The notes under the pieces are model-generated. The model saw nothing but the letters and a program-made list of their open reading frames with translations, was not told the origin of the DNA and made no database searches. A stretch of 11,923 nt of DNA from an uncultured Oscillibacter sp. (GTDB lineage: Bacteria > Bacillota > Clostridia > Oscillospirales > Oscillospiraceae). Shown piece after piece: positions 5,769-11,923 of this stretch. Position 1 is the first letter of the stretch, and each line of letters starts with the position of its first letter. The stretch spans positions 1 through 11,923 of the forward strand of contig CAOJHG010000019.1 in NCBI GenBank assembly GCA_948435975.1, in the 5' to 3' direction. Position numbers and translations under genes: made by a program.

Positions 5769-6503
5769 TCAGTCGTTGTCCCAGTTGTGCCAGACATTTT
5801 GGACATCGTCACTGTCCTCCAGCATGTCAATGAGCTTCTGCATATTTTTTACGTCTCCCTCGCCGCTGAGGGTGATGTAGTTCTGGGGCACCATTTCAAC
5901 ATCGGCATTGACGAAGCTGTATCCCTTTGCTTCCAGAGCCTTGACCACATCGTTGAAAACGTCGGGATCACAGGTAATCTCCAGAGCCGGGCCGTCGGCC
6001 TCGAAGTCGGCGGCGCCGGCCTCCAGGGCGTCCATCATAACCGTGTCCTCGTCCAGCTCGCCGTCCTCATTGTCAATGACGATCACACCTTTTTTGTCGA
6101 AGGACCAGGACACGCAGCCAATAGCACCCAGGTTGCCGTTGCACTTATCAAAGGCGTGGCGGACCTCCGGCGCGGTACGCTGACGGTTGTCTGTCAAAGC
6201 CTCTACAATGACAGCCACGCCGCCTGGGCCGTAGCCCTCGTAGGTAACGGCCTCATAGCTGTCGGTGTTCCCCGCCCCCAGGGCCTTGTCAATAGTGCGC
6301 TTGATGTTGTCGTTGGGCATGTTCACCGCCTTGGCCTTGGCAATTACCGTAGCCAGCCGGGAATTATTGTTGGGGTCTCCGGAGCCGCCTTCCTTGACGG
6401 CAACGATGATTTCCCGCGCAATCTTGGTGAAGGCGGCGGAACGCTTGGCGTCAGCCGCACCCTTTGTTTTCTGAATATTATGCCATTTGGAATGTCCGGA
6501 CAT
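5769..6503 (-). CDS. YebC/TACO1-family protein (YebC/PmpR)
   Basis: The 244-aa protein begins with the family signature MSGHSKWHNIQKTKGAADAK and continues with AFTKIAREI, NSRLATVIAKAKAVNMPNDNI, YEGYGPGGVAVIVEALTDNR and a C-terminal ferredoxin-like part ending DSDDVQNVWHNWD. Length and every block match the YebC/PmpR/TACO1 family. These proteins were long annotated as transcription regulators; more recent work on the family describes a ribosome-associated factor that helps synthesis of proline-rich stretches. The ATG at 6501-6503 has AAGGAG about 10 nt upstream, inside the end of the nif3-like gene, and only 5 bases separate the two, so it is the last gene of the 8220-5769 operon. Confidence 0.95.
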   Translation of the reverse strand: MSGHSKWHNIQKTKGAADAKRSAAFTKIAREIIVAVKEGGSGDPNNNSRLATVIAKAKAVNMPNDNIKRTIDKALGAGNTDSYEAVTYEGYGPGGVAVIVEALTDNRQRTAPEVRHAFDKCNGNLGAIGCVSWSFDKKGVIVIDNEDGELDEDTVMMDALEAGAADFEADGPALEITCDPDVFNDVVKALEAKGYSFVNADVEMVPQNYITLSGEGDVKNMQKLIDMLEDSDDVQNVWHNWDND

Positions 6504-6508
6504 GGCGT

Positions 6509-7285
6509 CTATTCTCCTTCCACGTAATATTGAATGACTTCCCGATGGTTCGCTTTTTGAATTTGAAGGCCGGGGAACCGGGTCTGCAGGTAGCCGATCA
6601 GCTCGTGACAGACGGGGTCCTCCGTGGGAAAATGCCCCGCATCAATGAGGTTGATGCCGTTTTCCTTCGCGTCCAGGAACTGGTGGTAGCTCAGGTCAGC
6701 GGTGACGAAGGTGTCGCAATTGGCACGGATGGCGGCGTCCTCGAACTCGCCGCAGGCCCCGCCGCCCACCGCTACCCGGAAGACGCGCCGCCCGGCATCG
6801 GCATAGCGGACGCCGTTGCAGCCCAAGGTCCTCCCTACTCTGGCAGCAAAATCCCCCAGGGCCATAGGTTCGTCCAAGACGCCAGCACGGAGAACGCCGG
6901 TTTCCTCCAGACAGTAAAAATCTCGAAGGCCCAGCCACTCCGCCAGGGTGTCGTTGACGCCGCCACCGGCGGTATCCAGGTTCGTGTGCATACAGATGGC
7001 GGAGATATCCCGCTCCACAAGCTGGAGAATCCGCCGTCCCACTACATCCCGGTCCGTCACAGTCTTCTGACCGTTGAAGATAACGGGGTGATGGGCCACA
7101 ATCAGGTCCGCGCCCCAGCGCCCGGCCTCCTCAATCACGTCCAGGGTGATGTCCAGGGACACCAGCACCTTCCGGACCTCCCGCCCCGGCTTGCCCGCCA
7201 GCAGGCCCACGTTATCCCAGTCCATGGCGCAGTCTCTGGGGGCAATCTCAAACAGGGCCGCCTCAATTTCACCCACTCTGGGCAT
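6509..7285 (-). CDS. Nif3-like dinuclear metal-centre hexameric protein (DUF34, YqfO type)
   Basis: This 258-aa protein shows the Nif3/DUF34 metal-site motifs: DWDNVGLLAG (22-31), the twin His in LIVAHHPVIF (H65, H66), MHTNLDTAGGGVND (D104) and the C-terminal DAGHFPTEDPV (H218, E222). The biochemical role of the family is unsettled; the old name GTP cyclohydrolase 1 type 2 is not well supported. The 258-aa length is the short form, without the inserted PII-like domain found in Bacillus YqfO. The ATG at 7283-7285 has AGGAG 8 nt upstream and overlaps the end of trmK by 17 bp, a pairing common in Firmicutes. Confidence 0.93.
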   Translation of the reverse strand: MPRVGEIEAALFEIAPRDCAMDWDNVGLLAGKPGREVRKVLVSLDITLDVIEEAGRWGADLIVAHHPVIFNGQKTVTDRDVVGRRILQLVERDISAICMHTNLDTAGGGVNDTLAEWLGLRDFYCLEETGVLRAGVLDEPMALGDFAARVGRTLGCNGVRYADAGRRVFRVAVGGGACGEFEDAAIRANCDTFVTADLSYHQFLDAKENGINLIDAGHFPTEDPVCHELIGYLQTRFPGLQIQKANHREVIQYYVEGE

Positions 7286-7973
7286 TCCGCCACTCCTCTC
7301 TCATGGACAGCAGCGCGGTGATGATTTCCCGCAGCTCATCTCCATGCTTCTGATCTGCTTCAGCGCCGGAGCGGTTCAGGCCCGCCACGGCGGCTTGCAG
7401 CCGGATAATCTTTTCGATGATGTACCGTTCCCCCAGGGGGTCGTGAACAAGGGCCGCGCCGCCATGGAGCTGGCCCAGGGTCAGGGACATCTCCCCTCCC
7501 CCGGCCTCCATCACAGGATAGATGGTTCCCCGGTCCAGCGCCAGCGCCTCCCGGCGGATGGCATAGCCGTGGTCCATCAGAAAGCGCCGCAGCGCCTCCG
7601 CCCGGGACTGGGGCTGAAGCAGCAGCGTGTGTGCGCCCTCCGCCGTCCAGGGGGCCCGTTCCAGAATGGCGGCGATGTTCTCGCCGCCCATGCCGGCGAT
7701 GACGATGGTATCGGCCTCCTCCGGAGACACCACCGACAGCCCGTTGCCCAACCGGTAGTCGATACAGTCCGCACCGTAGATCCGGCCGGTTTCCCTGGCC
7801 CGTTCCAGAGGGCCCTTCCGCAGATCGCAGGCAATGGCAGAGACCACGCGCCCGTGGAGCCGCAGCCACACGGGCAGATAGGCGTGATCTGTGCCAACAT
7901 CGGCGATCCGTCCGCCGGGGGGTACCCATTCAGCCAGCAGGCGCAGCCGGGGCGTCAGTTCAAGTCGCTTCAT
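7269..7973 (-). CDS. trmK: tRNA (adenine(22)-N1)-methyltransferase TrmK
   Basis: The 234-aa protein is a class I SAM-dependent methyltransferase of the TrmK (YqfN) family, which makes m1A22 in tRNAs. The SAM-binding motif I is GRIADVGTDHAYLPVWL (residues 21-37), the acidic loop is AIACDLRKGPLERAR (47-60), and the family-typical IAGMGGENIAAIL is at 92-104. LQPQSRAEALRRFL and the C-terminal helical tail also match. I started at ATG 7971-7973, where the family begins (MKRLELTPRLRLLAEWV) and GGAAGGGG lies about 5 nt upstream; an in-frame ATG at 8039 only adds a low-complexity leader overlapping the upstream gene. It overlaps the nif3-like start. Confidence 0.94.
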   Translation of the reverse strand: MKRLELTPRLRLLAEWVPPGGRIADVGTDHAYLPVWLRLHGRVVSAIACDLRKGPLERARETGRIYGADCIDYRLGNGLSVVSPEEADTIVIAGMGGENIAAILERAPWTAEGAHTLLLQPQSRAEALRRFLMDHGYAIRREALALDRGTIYPVMEAGGGEMSLTLGQLHGGAALVHDPLGERYIIEKIIRLQAAVAGLNRSGAEADQKHGDELREIITALLSMREEWRNAQSG

Positions 7974-8013
7974 CCCGCCCCTTCCGCTCCGGCTGCGGAA
8001 AATCTCCGGCCCC

Positions 8014-8220
8014 TCACTGGGCCTTGTTGGCCTCTTCATTCACCAGAGCCAGCAGCTTTTCCACGTCGATGCCGTGGACCATGCAGGCCTCCTCCACCGT
8101 CTCACCCCGGGAAGAGGGGCAGCCCAGGCAGTGCATGCCGATGGACAGGAAGATAGGCGCGGTCTGGGGCGCCAGGTCCAGAATGTCACCAATGATGGTG
8201 TCTTTTGTAATCTGAATCAT
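8014..8220 (-). CDS. DUF1858-domain small protein
   Basis: This 68-aa protein is a single DUF1858 domain: ITKDTIIGDILDLAPQTAPIFLSIGMHCLGCPSSRGETVEEACMVHGID, with the C31-LGC-C34 pair and a third Cys at 46. The same fold forms the N-terminal part of ScdA/YtfE-type di-iron repair proteins and free-standing hybrid-cluster-associated proteins; a redox or metal-cluster role is plausible but not shown. The ATG at 8218-8220 has GGAGG about 10 nt upstream. It is first in a four-gene operon with trmK (40-bp gap), nif3-like and yebC. Confidence 0.88.
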   Translation of the reverse strand: MIQITKDTIIGDILDLAPQTAPIFLSIGMHCLGCPSSRGETVEEACMVHGIDVEKLLALVNEEANKAQ

Positions 8221-8303
8221 TGTTTACAAACCTCCATTTTTCATTTGCGGTCCGGCCCTGCTCCTGAACAGAGCCGAAGCCGCTCCAAAAATCACCGCTG
8301 AGT

Positions 8304-8332
8304 ATTATACCCTATTGTTTGTCTGAATTCAA
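8304..8332 (-). promoter_or_regulatory. Sigma-A promoter of the DUF1858-trmK-nif3-yebC operon
   Basis: On the minus strand TTGAAT (8327-8332) and a perfect TATAAT (8304-8309) are exactly 17 bp apart. The transcript would start near 8297, giving a leader of about 75 nt that contains no obvious attenuator. This is one of the cleanest promoters in the window. Confidence 0.8.
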
Positions 8333-8371
8333 TAGAAAATCCCACAAAAGCCGAAAAGCCGGCCACGCAAT

Positions 8372-8917
8372 TTATGCCTCCCTCTCTTCCGCCCAGCTCT
8401 CCGCCGCCTTGTCCAGAACCGCCTCCAGCTTCCGTTCCGCCTCAGTTCCCGCCATCGCCTTCGGATAGACCATGCACAGGCCCTGATTTTCCAGGGTTCC
8501 GCCACAGAGGTCCATGCCATAGAAATACATCAGGTTCCCATAATATTCGATTCTGGCCCTGAAATAAAACTTCCCGGACAGCGGCGTCAGCGCCAGGGCC
8601 TCCGGAACGGTCCCCGTCTCCTTATACGCCTCCACAGTGCAGTATACCTCATCGTCGCACTGCACCGCAAGGCTCGGACAGGCCCCCTCCACCCCATACT
8701 CGCTGTCAGGCGCGTAGGTGTGGAGCATCTCCACCTCTCCGACGTGGGATTTTGCCGGCCTGAAAGCGTCGTTCACCCGAAAAGAAATCCGGTATTCACT
8801 GTCCTCCCCATAGAAGACCTCTTCCGCCAGGTGAGACGAGGGCGCAAGAAGAATCTCCCGGCCCTCCGGCGGGTTCCGGTTCTTCCGTTTCTCTGCGAAT
8901 CTGTCAAACAGTCCCAT
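8372..8917 (-). CDS. Hypothetical protein, 181 aa
   Basis: I do not recognise this protein. It starts with a short basic stretch (MGLFDRFAEKRKNR), as in many soluble clostridial proteins, has no signal peptide or membrane segment, and is acidic overall. The middle is beta-rich with many aromatic residues (GKFYFRARIEYYGNLMYFYGMDL, 114-136), then an LCMVYPKAMAGTEAERKLEAVLDKAAESW tail (146-174) that should form an amphipathic helix. Five Cys (80, 87, 93, 137, 147) do not form a metal-site pattern. The ATG has AGGAGG 8 nt upstream (8926-8931). It lies downstream of the zinc-ribbon gene and its terminator, so it probably has its own promoter, which I could not identify. Confidence 0.8.
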   Translation of the reverse strand: MGLFDRFAEKRKNRNPPEGREILLAPSSHLAEEVFYGEDSEYRISFRVNDAFRPAKSHVGEVEMLHTYAPDSEYGVEGACPSLAVQCDDEVYCTVEAYKETGTVPEALALTPLSGKFYFRARIEYYGNLMYFYGMDLCGGTLENQGLCMVYPKAMAGTEAERKLEAVLDKAAESWAEEREA

Positions 8918-8999
8918 TTCAAAATCCTCCTGTCAAAGATTTTTTGGATATCTTTTGATTTTGATTCTTCTGCAGGCGGCTCCGTTGGAGCGGAGGCGC

Positions 9000-9030
9000 A
9001 AAACAGCCCCACGCGAAGGCGTGAGGCTGT
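9000..9030 (-). terminator. Intrinsic terminator of the zinc-ribbon gene
   Basis: On the minus strand a 12-bp stem (ACAGCCTCACGC with GCGTGGGGCTGT, one U-G pair) closes on a CTTC tetraloop and runs into TTTT. It begins about 45 nt past the stop of the gene at 9076-9357 and separates it from the 181-aa gene. Confidence 0.85.
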
Positions 9031-9075
9031 CCTGTTGCATTCAGTGCAAACGTCCGATATTCTTCGAATCTTCCC

Positions 9076-9357
9076 TTATCTCTGCTGCTCCCGCATCTTC
9101 GCGAAGCACTCGCTGCAATAAACGGGACGGTCGGACCGGGGCTCGAAGGGCACGCGGGCCTCGCCGCCGCAGGCGGCGCAGACAGCGGTGAAATACTCCC
9201 GGGGACCGCGGGCGGCGTTCTTGCGGGCGTCGCGGCAGGCCTTGCAGCGCTGGGGTTCGTTCTGGAAGCCGCGCTCGGCATAGAACTCCTGCTCACCGGC
9301 GGTGAACACGAACTCCTGACCACACTCTTTGCACACTAAAGTCTTGTCTTCGTACAT
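9076..9357 (-). CDS. Double zinc-ribbon protein (zf-trcl type)
   Basis: The 93-aa protein carries two separate four-Cys sites. The first is C9/C12 with C38/C41, inside DKTLVCKECGQEFVFTAGEQ and QRCKACRDARK; this is the well-conserved probable zinc-ribbon module (zf-trcl). The second is C60/C63 with C81/C84 (VCAACGGEARVPFEP, RPVYCSECF). Both look intact for zinc binding. Function is unknown; such proteins are common and abundant in Clostridia and may act in nucleic-acid or metal handling. The start ATG at 9355-9357 has AGAGGG upstream. It lies 37 bp behind sigH on the same strand with no strong terminator between, so read-through from sigH is likely. Confidence 0.88.
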   Translation of the reverse strand: MYEDKTLVCKECGQEFVFTAGEQEFYAERGFQNEPQRCKACRDARKNAARGPREYFTAVCAACGGEARVPFEPRSDRPVYCSECFAKMREQQR

Positions 9358-9393
9358 GATGTTACCCTCTCTTTGAAAAGAAAATATATTGCG

Positions 9394-9409
9394 TTCAGCA
9401 TCTGCTGAA
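9394..9409 (-). other. Small hairpin overlapping the sigH stop codon
   Basis: TTCAGCAGATGCTGAA on the minus strand is a perfect inverted repeat (6-bp stem, 4-nt loop) that includes the last codons and TGA of sigH. It is followed by an AT-rich stretch but no solid T run. It may weakly attenuate transcription into the zinc-ribbon gene. Confidence 0.3.
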
Positions 9410-10042
9410 ATCGCCGGAAAGTAAGTGCCGTGCCACCTTGCGACGAATGCGCTGCACAGCGTTGTCCACGGATTTTGGGGGCTTATTCACTGCCTTGGCA
9501 ATTTCCCTGCAAGAAAGACCATCCAAATAATACCCCAAGATCCTCGCTTCAAATTCGGACAACTGTTTCCGGACACCGGATAAGAGGGCCGCCGTGTGTT
9601 CTCTGTCGATCAGGAAATCTTCAGGATTACGCTGCGCCAAATTACTGGTACCAGAAGCGATGGAATTGCTTTCAAACTCAAAGTATGGAGTATCCAGAGA
9701 TACCGATTGATTCAAGGGCTGCTGCTTATCCCGCCGGTCTGCTCGGATTACAGAATAGAGCCGGCTGCGGATGCAGATCTCTGCGAAGGTTCGGAAAGAC
9801 GTTTCTTTTTCCGAGTTATATTCCCGGACTGCCGTAATCAGTCCGACCATTCCCTCTTGGGTCAGGTCCTCACTGTCCCCGCCTGCCAGAAAGAACGGAC
9901 GGGCACAGGTGCGCACCAGACGATTGTATCGAGCTACCAGTGTTTCCTCCGCCATTCGGTTCCCGGAAGCAGCCAGGAGACAAAGCGCCTCGTCCGACTG
10001 ATCCTCCAACGCCAGTATTTCGTTTTTGTAAGTAGTGCACAT
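9395..10042 (-). CDS. sigH: RNA polymerase sigma factor SigH (Spo0H)
   Basis: This 215-aa protein is a sigma-70-family factor with regions 2 and 4. Region 2 spans about 35-105: YNRLVRTCARPFFLAGGDSEDLTQEG, then TSFRTFAEICIRSRLYSVIRADRR. Region 4 spans about 160-208, with the helix-turn-helix LDGLSCREIAKAVNKPPKSVDNAVQRIRRK. The blocks FFLxGxDxEDxxQEGMxGL, SFRTFAEICI and KSVDNAxQRxxRK match Bacillus SigH, and the length is near the usual 215-218 aa. SigH drives early stationary-phase and sporulation-entry genes. The ATG at 10040-10042 has no Shine-Dalgarno and lies 5 bases after the -10 hexamer, so the message may be leaderless; no better internal start was found. Confidence 0.92.
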   Translation of the reverse strand: MCTTYKNEILALEDQSDEALCLLAASGNRMAEETLVARYNRLVRTCARPFFLAGGDSEDLTQEGMVGLITAVREYNSEKETSFRTFAEICIRSRLYSVIRADRRDKQQPLNQSVSLDTPYFEFESNSIASGTSNLAQRNPEDFLIDREHTAALLSGVRKQLSEFEARILGYYLDGLSCREIAKAVNKPPKSVDNAVQRIRRKVARHLLSGDFSRC

Positions 10043-10047
10043 GATGT

Positions 10048-10077
10048 ATTATACCCGCCTGTCCCTGAAAATGTCAA
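10048..10077 (-). promoter_or_regulatory. Sigma-A promoter of sigH, almost touching the start codon
   Basis: A perfect TTGACA (10072-10077) and a perfect TATAAT (10048-10053) are 18 bp apart on the minus strand. Only ACATC separates the -10 from the ATG, so the predicted start of transcription falls on the initiation codon itself. Confidence 0.8.
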
Positions 10078-10164
10078 GTATTTTATCAAAATCTTCAAAA
10101 AATCTCTGGAAAATCTTGCATTTTTATTGACTCATCCGAAAAAAAGCAAAATTTTTGTATAGTT

Positions 10165-10193
10165 TTGACAGAAATGATGCTGCTGATTATAAA
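10165..10193 (+). promoter_or_regulatory. Orphan plus-strand promoter pointing antisense into glmM
   Basis: TTGACA (10165-10170) and TATAAA (10188-10193) are exactly 17 bp apart. Transcription would begin near 10200, at the glmM stop codon, and run antisense into glmM. No plus-strand gene lies downstream. The surrounding 10043-10201 stretch is very AT-rich, so chance matches are more likely than elsewhere. Confidence 0.45.
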
Positions 10194-10201
10194 AGTTTCG
10201 C

Positions 10202-11560
10202 TCAAAAATCCAGCGATTTCACAAGGCTCACTAAACGGTCCGCCGTATTTTGTGCAATCTGGCTGGTCTTTGCCTCAACCATCACACGAATCAGCGCCTC
10301 CGTTCCGGAGGCCCGGACCAGAACGCGGCCCTCCCCTGCCAAAGTTTCCTCCTCACGGCGCACCGCTTCGGCCAGCTGGGGCGAGGCCATGATTTTCTCC
10401 TTGACGCCGCCGCTGTGGGGAACCTCCAGATTGACCAGGACCTGAGGGTAAGACGCGCAGACGGAGGCCAGCTCCGAGGCCTTCTCTCCGGACCGGGCCA
10501 GCACCTGGAGAAACTGAAGGGCGGTTACCTGGCCGTCGCCGGTGGTCTCCAGGGCAGTGAAAATGGTATGCCCGGACTGCTCTCCGCCGACGCGGTAATC
10601 CCGGCGGAGCATTTCTTCCAGAACGTTCCGGTCGCCCACGGCGGTGCAGATCAGGTCGATACCGTAATTCCGGCAGAATTCGTGAAGTCCCAGGTTGCTC
10701 ATGACCGTTGCCACCATGGCGTTGCCCCGCAGCAGCCCCCGGCGCTTGAGGTCCAGGGCGCAGACAGCCATGACCTTGTCGCCGTCAATGACGCTGCCCG
10801 TCTCATCCACCAGCAGACAGCGGTCCGCGTCGCCGTCAAAGGCCACGCCGATGTCATAGCCCTCTGCCCTCACCTGGTCCGCCAGGTCCTCCAGATGGGT
10901 GGAGCCGCACCGGGCATTGATGTTCACGCCGTCCGGGGTCCGGTGAAGGAACACCGTGTGGGCCTTGAAGCGCCCGAAGAGCTCCGGCGCGGTAGCGCTG
11001 GCGGCGCCGTTGGCGCAGTCCACCAGGATGCGGAGCCCCGAGAGGTCCGACTCGATGGTAGAGGCCACGAAGTCGATGTAATCCCGTTTCAGCTGCTTCA
11101 TGCCGTGATGCCGGCGGCCGATCTCCCCCCGGGTGCGGTGCTCCATGGGCCGGTCCGACAGAACCTTTTCCTCCACCTGGTTCTCCAGCTCGTCGGGGAG
11201 TTTGTACCCCTGGCTGTTGAAAACCTTGATGCCGTTGTGCTCATAGGGATTGTGGGAGGCGGAAATGACGATGCCGGCGTCCGCCCTCTCCTGCCGGGTC
11301 AGATAGGCCACGGCAGGCGTGGGAATGTCCCCCACCGGCTTCACGTCGCCCCCCTGGTCGCAGATGCCCGCAATCAGAGCGGATTCCAGCATGTCGGAGG
11401 AAATGCGGGTGTCCTTGCCGATGACCACGGTGGGACGTTCCCCGTTCTTTTCCTCTCTCAGGACCTCAGCCACCGCCTGCCCCACGCGAAAGGCCATGTC
11501 CGCCGTCAGATTCTCGCCCACCACGCCCCGGATGCCGTCGGTTCCAAATAGCTTACCCAT
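10202..11560 (-). CDS. glmM: Phosphoglucosamine mutase GlmM
   Basis: The 452-aa protein converts glucosamine-6-phosphate to glucosamine-1-phosphate for UDP-GlcNAc and cell-wall synthesis. All alpha-D-phosphohexomutase sites are present: N-terminal MGKLFGTDGIRG, the phosphoserine loop VISASHNPYEHNG with S102, the metal loop DGDADR (D242, D244, D246), the sugar loop GEQSGH and the C-terminal phosphate loop RASGTEALIRVMVE. Length matches the family (about 445-452). I start at ATG 11558-11560, where homologues begin; an in-frame ATG at 11567-11569 overlaps the upstream stop (TAATG) and would add three residues, and the sequence does not settle which is used. It is coupled to the upstream SdpI-family gene. 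No hairpin terminator is evident after the stop. Confidence 0.96.
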   Translation of the reverse strand: MGKLFGTDGIRGVVGENLTADMAFRVGQAVAEVLREEKNGERPTVVIGKDTRISSDMLESALIAGICDQGGDVKPVGDIPTPAVAYLTRQERADAGIVISASHNPYEHNGIKVFNSQGYKLPDELENQVEEKVLSDRPMEHRTRGEIGRRHHGMKQLKRDYIDFVASTIESDLSGLRILVDCANGAASATAPELFGRFKAHTVFLHRTPDGVNINARCGSTHLEDLADQVRAEGYDIGVAFDGDADRCLLVDETGSVIDGDKVMAVCALDLKRRGLLRGNAMVATVMSNLGLHEFCRNYGIDLICTAVGDRNVLEEMLRRDYRVGGEQSGHTIFTALETTGDGQVTALQFLQVLARSGEKASELASVCASYPQVLVNLEVPHSGGVKEKIMASPQLAEAVRREEETLAGEGRVLVRASGTEALIRVMVEAKTSQIAQNTADRLVSLVKSLDF

Positions 11561-11568
11561 AAATTCCA

Positions 11569-11923
11569 TTACCTCTTTCTTCCAAAATCGTCATCGTCAA
11601 ATTCACGTTTCAGCGCCCGTTCCGTGGCGGGAATGACCGCCAGAAGAGGAACCAGCTGCAAGCCTGTCAATAGGATGCCGGACCGCCCCACCGTGCCGAT
11701 GTCCCGCCCAAGCAGCGCCAGCATCCACACCAGCGTAACCGCCAGCATGGGCCGGCCTGCCCGGTACCAGAACCGCCCGCTGTAAGCATGGGCAAAGTCC
11801 CAGGTCTCCCGGTTCCGCATGGAGCGGGCCGACCGGTAGCCGAAGGAGCTGTTGATTTCCCCGGGGGGATGGTCCCGGAAGTGCCGTCCGAAGCCAATCA
11901 TGCACCCGGGAATCAGCAGGACC
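11569..11923 (-). CDS. SdpI-family membrane protein (partial, N-terminus off the right edge)
   Basis: The 117 visible residues read in from the right edge as VLLIPGCMIGFG, the end of a hydrophobic first segment, so the ATG at 11899-11901 is probably internal and the gene starts a few codons beyond the window. INSSFGYRSARSMRNRETWDFAHAYSGRFW is the characteristic SdpI C-terminal family motif (GYRTxRSMKNxETWxFAxxY). Two further membrane segments follow (PMLAVTLVWMLALLG and GILLTGLQLVPLLAVIPA) and a charged tail. Founding member SdpI gives immunity to the SdpC killing peptide in Bacillus subtilis, but most short family members near housekeeping genes have no known role. Its stop overlaps the first possible glmM ATG. 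Confidence 0.85.
   Translation of the reverse strand, partial: VLLIPGCMIGFGRHFRDHPPGEINSSFGYRSARSMRNRETWDFAHAYSGRFWYRAGRPMLAVTLVWMLALLGRDIGTVGRSGILLTGLQLVPLLAVIPATERALKREFDDDDFGRKR

Noticed and set aside
5787..6527. 246-residue plus-strand open frame opposite yebC
   Set aside because: Antisense of a full-length, clearly conserved YebC-family protein.
8338..8361. Intrinsic terminator after the 181-aa gene
   Set aside because: On the minus strand there is only a 4-bp GCCG/CGGC stem before TTTTG, too weak to claim.
8932..8937. TTGACA as a -35 element on the minus strand just before the 181-aa gene
   Set aside because: It overlaps the ribosome site region and is only about 15 nt from the ATG, with no -10 in a usable place.
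10250..11551. 433-residue plus-strand open frame opposite glmM
   Set aside because: It is the antisense shadow of glmM. The composition is typical of reverse-frame reading of a GC-rich gene, and GlmM has all its motifs on the other strand.

Overview
The window looks like a chromosomal segment of a GC-rich, spore-forming member of the Clostridia. My best guess is the Oscillospiraceae (Flavonifractor/Lawsonibacter-like), inferred from gene content and codon style, not from a marker gene. The spore evidence is direct: a CotJ coat locus, the cortex amidase CwlD and the sporulation-initiation sigma factor SigH all lie here.

Layout, left to right. (1) At 1-1429, on the minus strand, is the N-terminal part of a VanR-like response regulator running off the left edge, with an extended -10 promoter preceded by four phased direct repeats. 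Behind it is a cotJ locus in which CotJA and CotJB are fused into one protein and the CotJC-like manganese-catalase protein has lost its C-terminal third, exactly where a short degenerate tandem repeat begins. (2) At 1598-4269, on the plus strand, are a lincosamide-nucleotidyltransferase-like gene with its own sigma-A-type promoter, then cwlD and radA overlapping by ATGA. (3) At 4160-4667 is a small cysteine-rich gene on the minus strand that overlaps the 3' end of radA, followed by a gene-poor stretch holding a 30-bp perfect-arm palindrome. (4) At 4668-5708, on the plus strand, is a Xer-type tyrosine recombinase ending at a strong hairpin. (5) At 5769-8220 is a compact minus-strand operon, DUF1858 protein - trmK - nif3-like - yebC, with a textbook promoter. 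(6) At 8372-10042, on the minus strand, are an unrecognised 181-aa protein, a double zinc-ribbon protein with an intrinsic terminator, and sigH, whose promoter sits so close to the ATG that the mRNA looks leaderless. (7) At 10202-11923, on the minus strand, are glmM and, overlapping it by TAATG, a SdpI-family membrane protein cut by the right edge.

Most of the window is housekeeping and sporulation biology. I see no CRISPR array, rRNA, tRNA, transposase or prophage structural gene. The unusual items are the remodelled cotJ locus, the Lnu-like gene, the palindrome beside the recombinase, the apparent leaderless sigH mRNA and an orphan promoter aimed antisense into glmM. I did not find a convincing wholly new multi-gene system.
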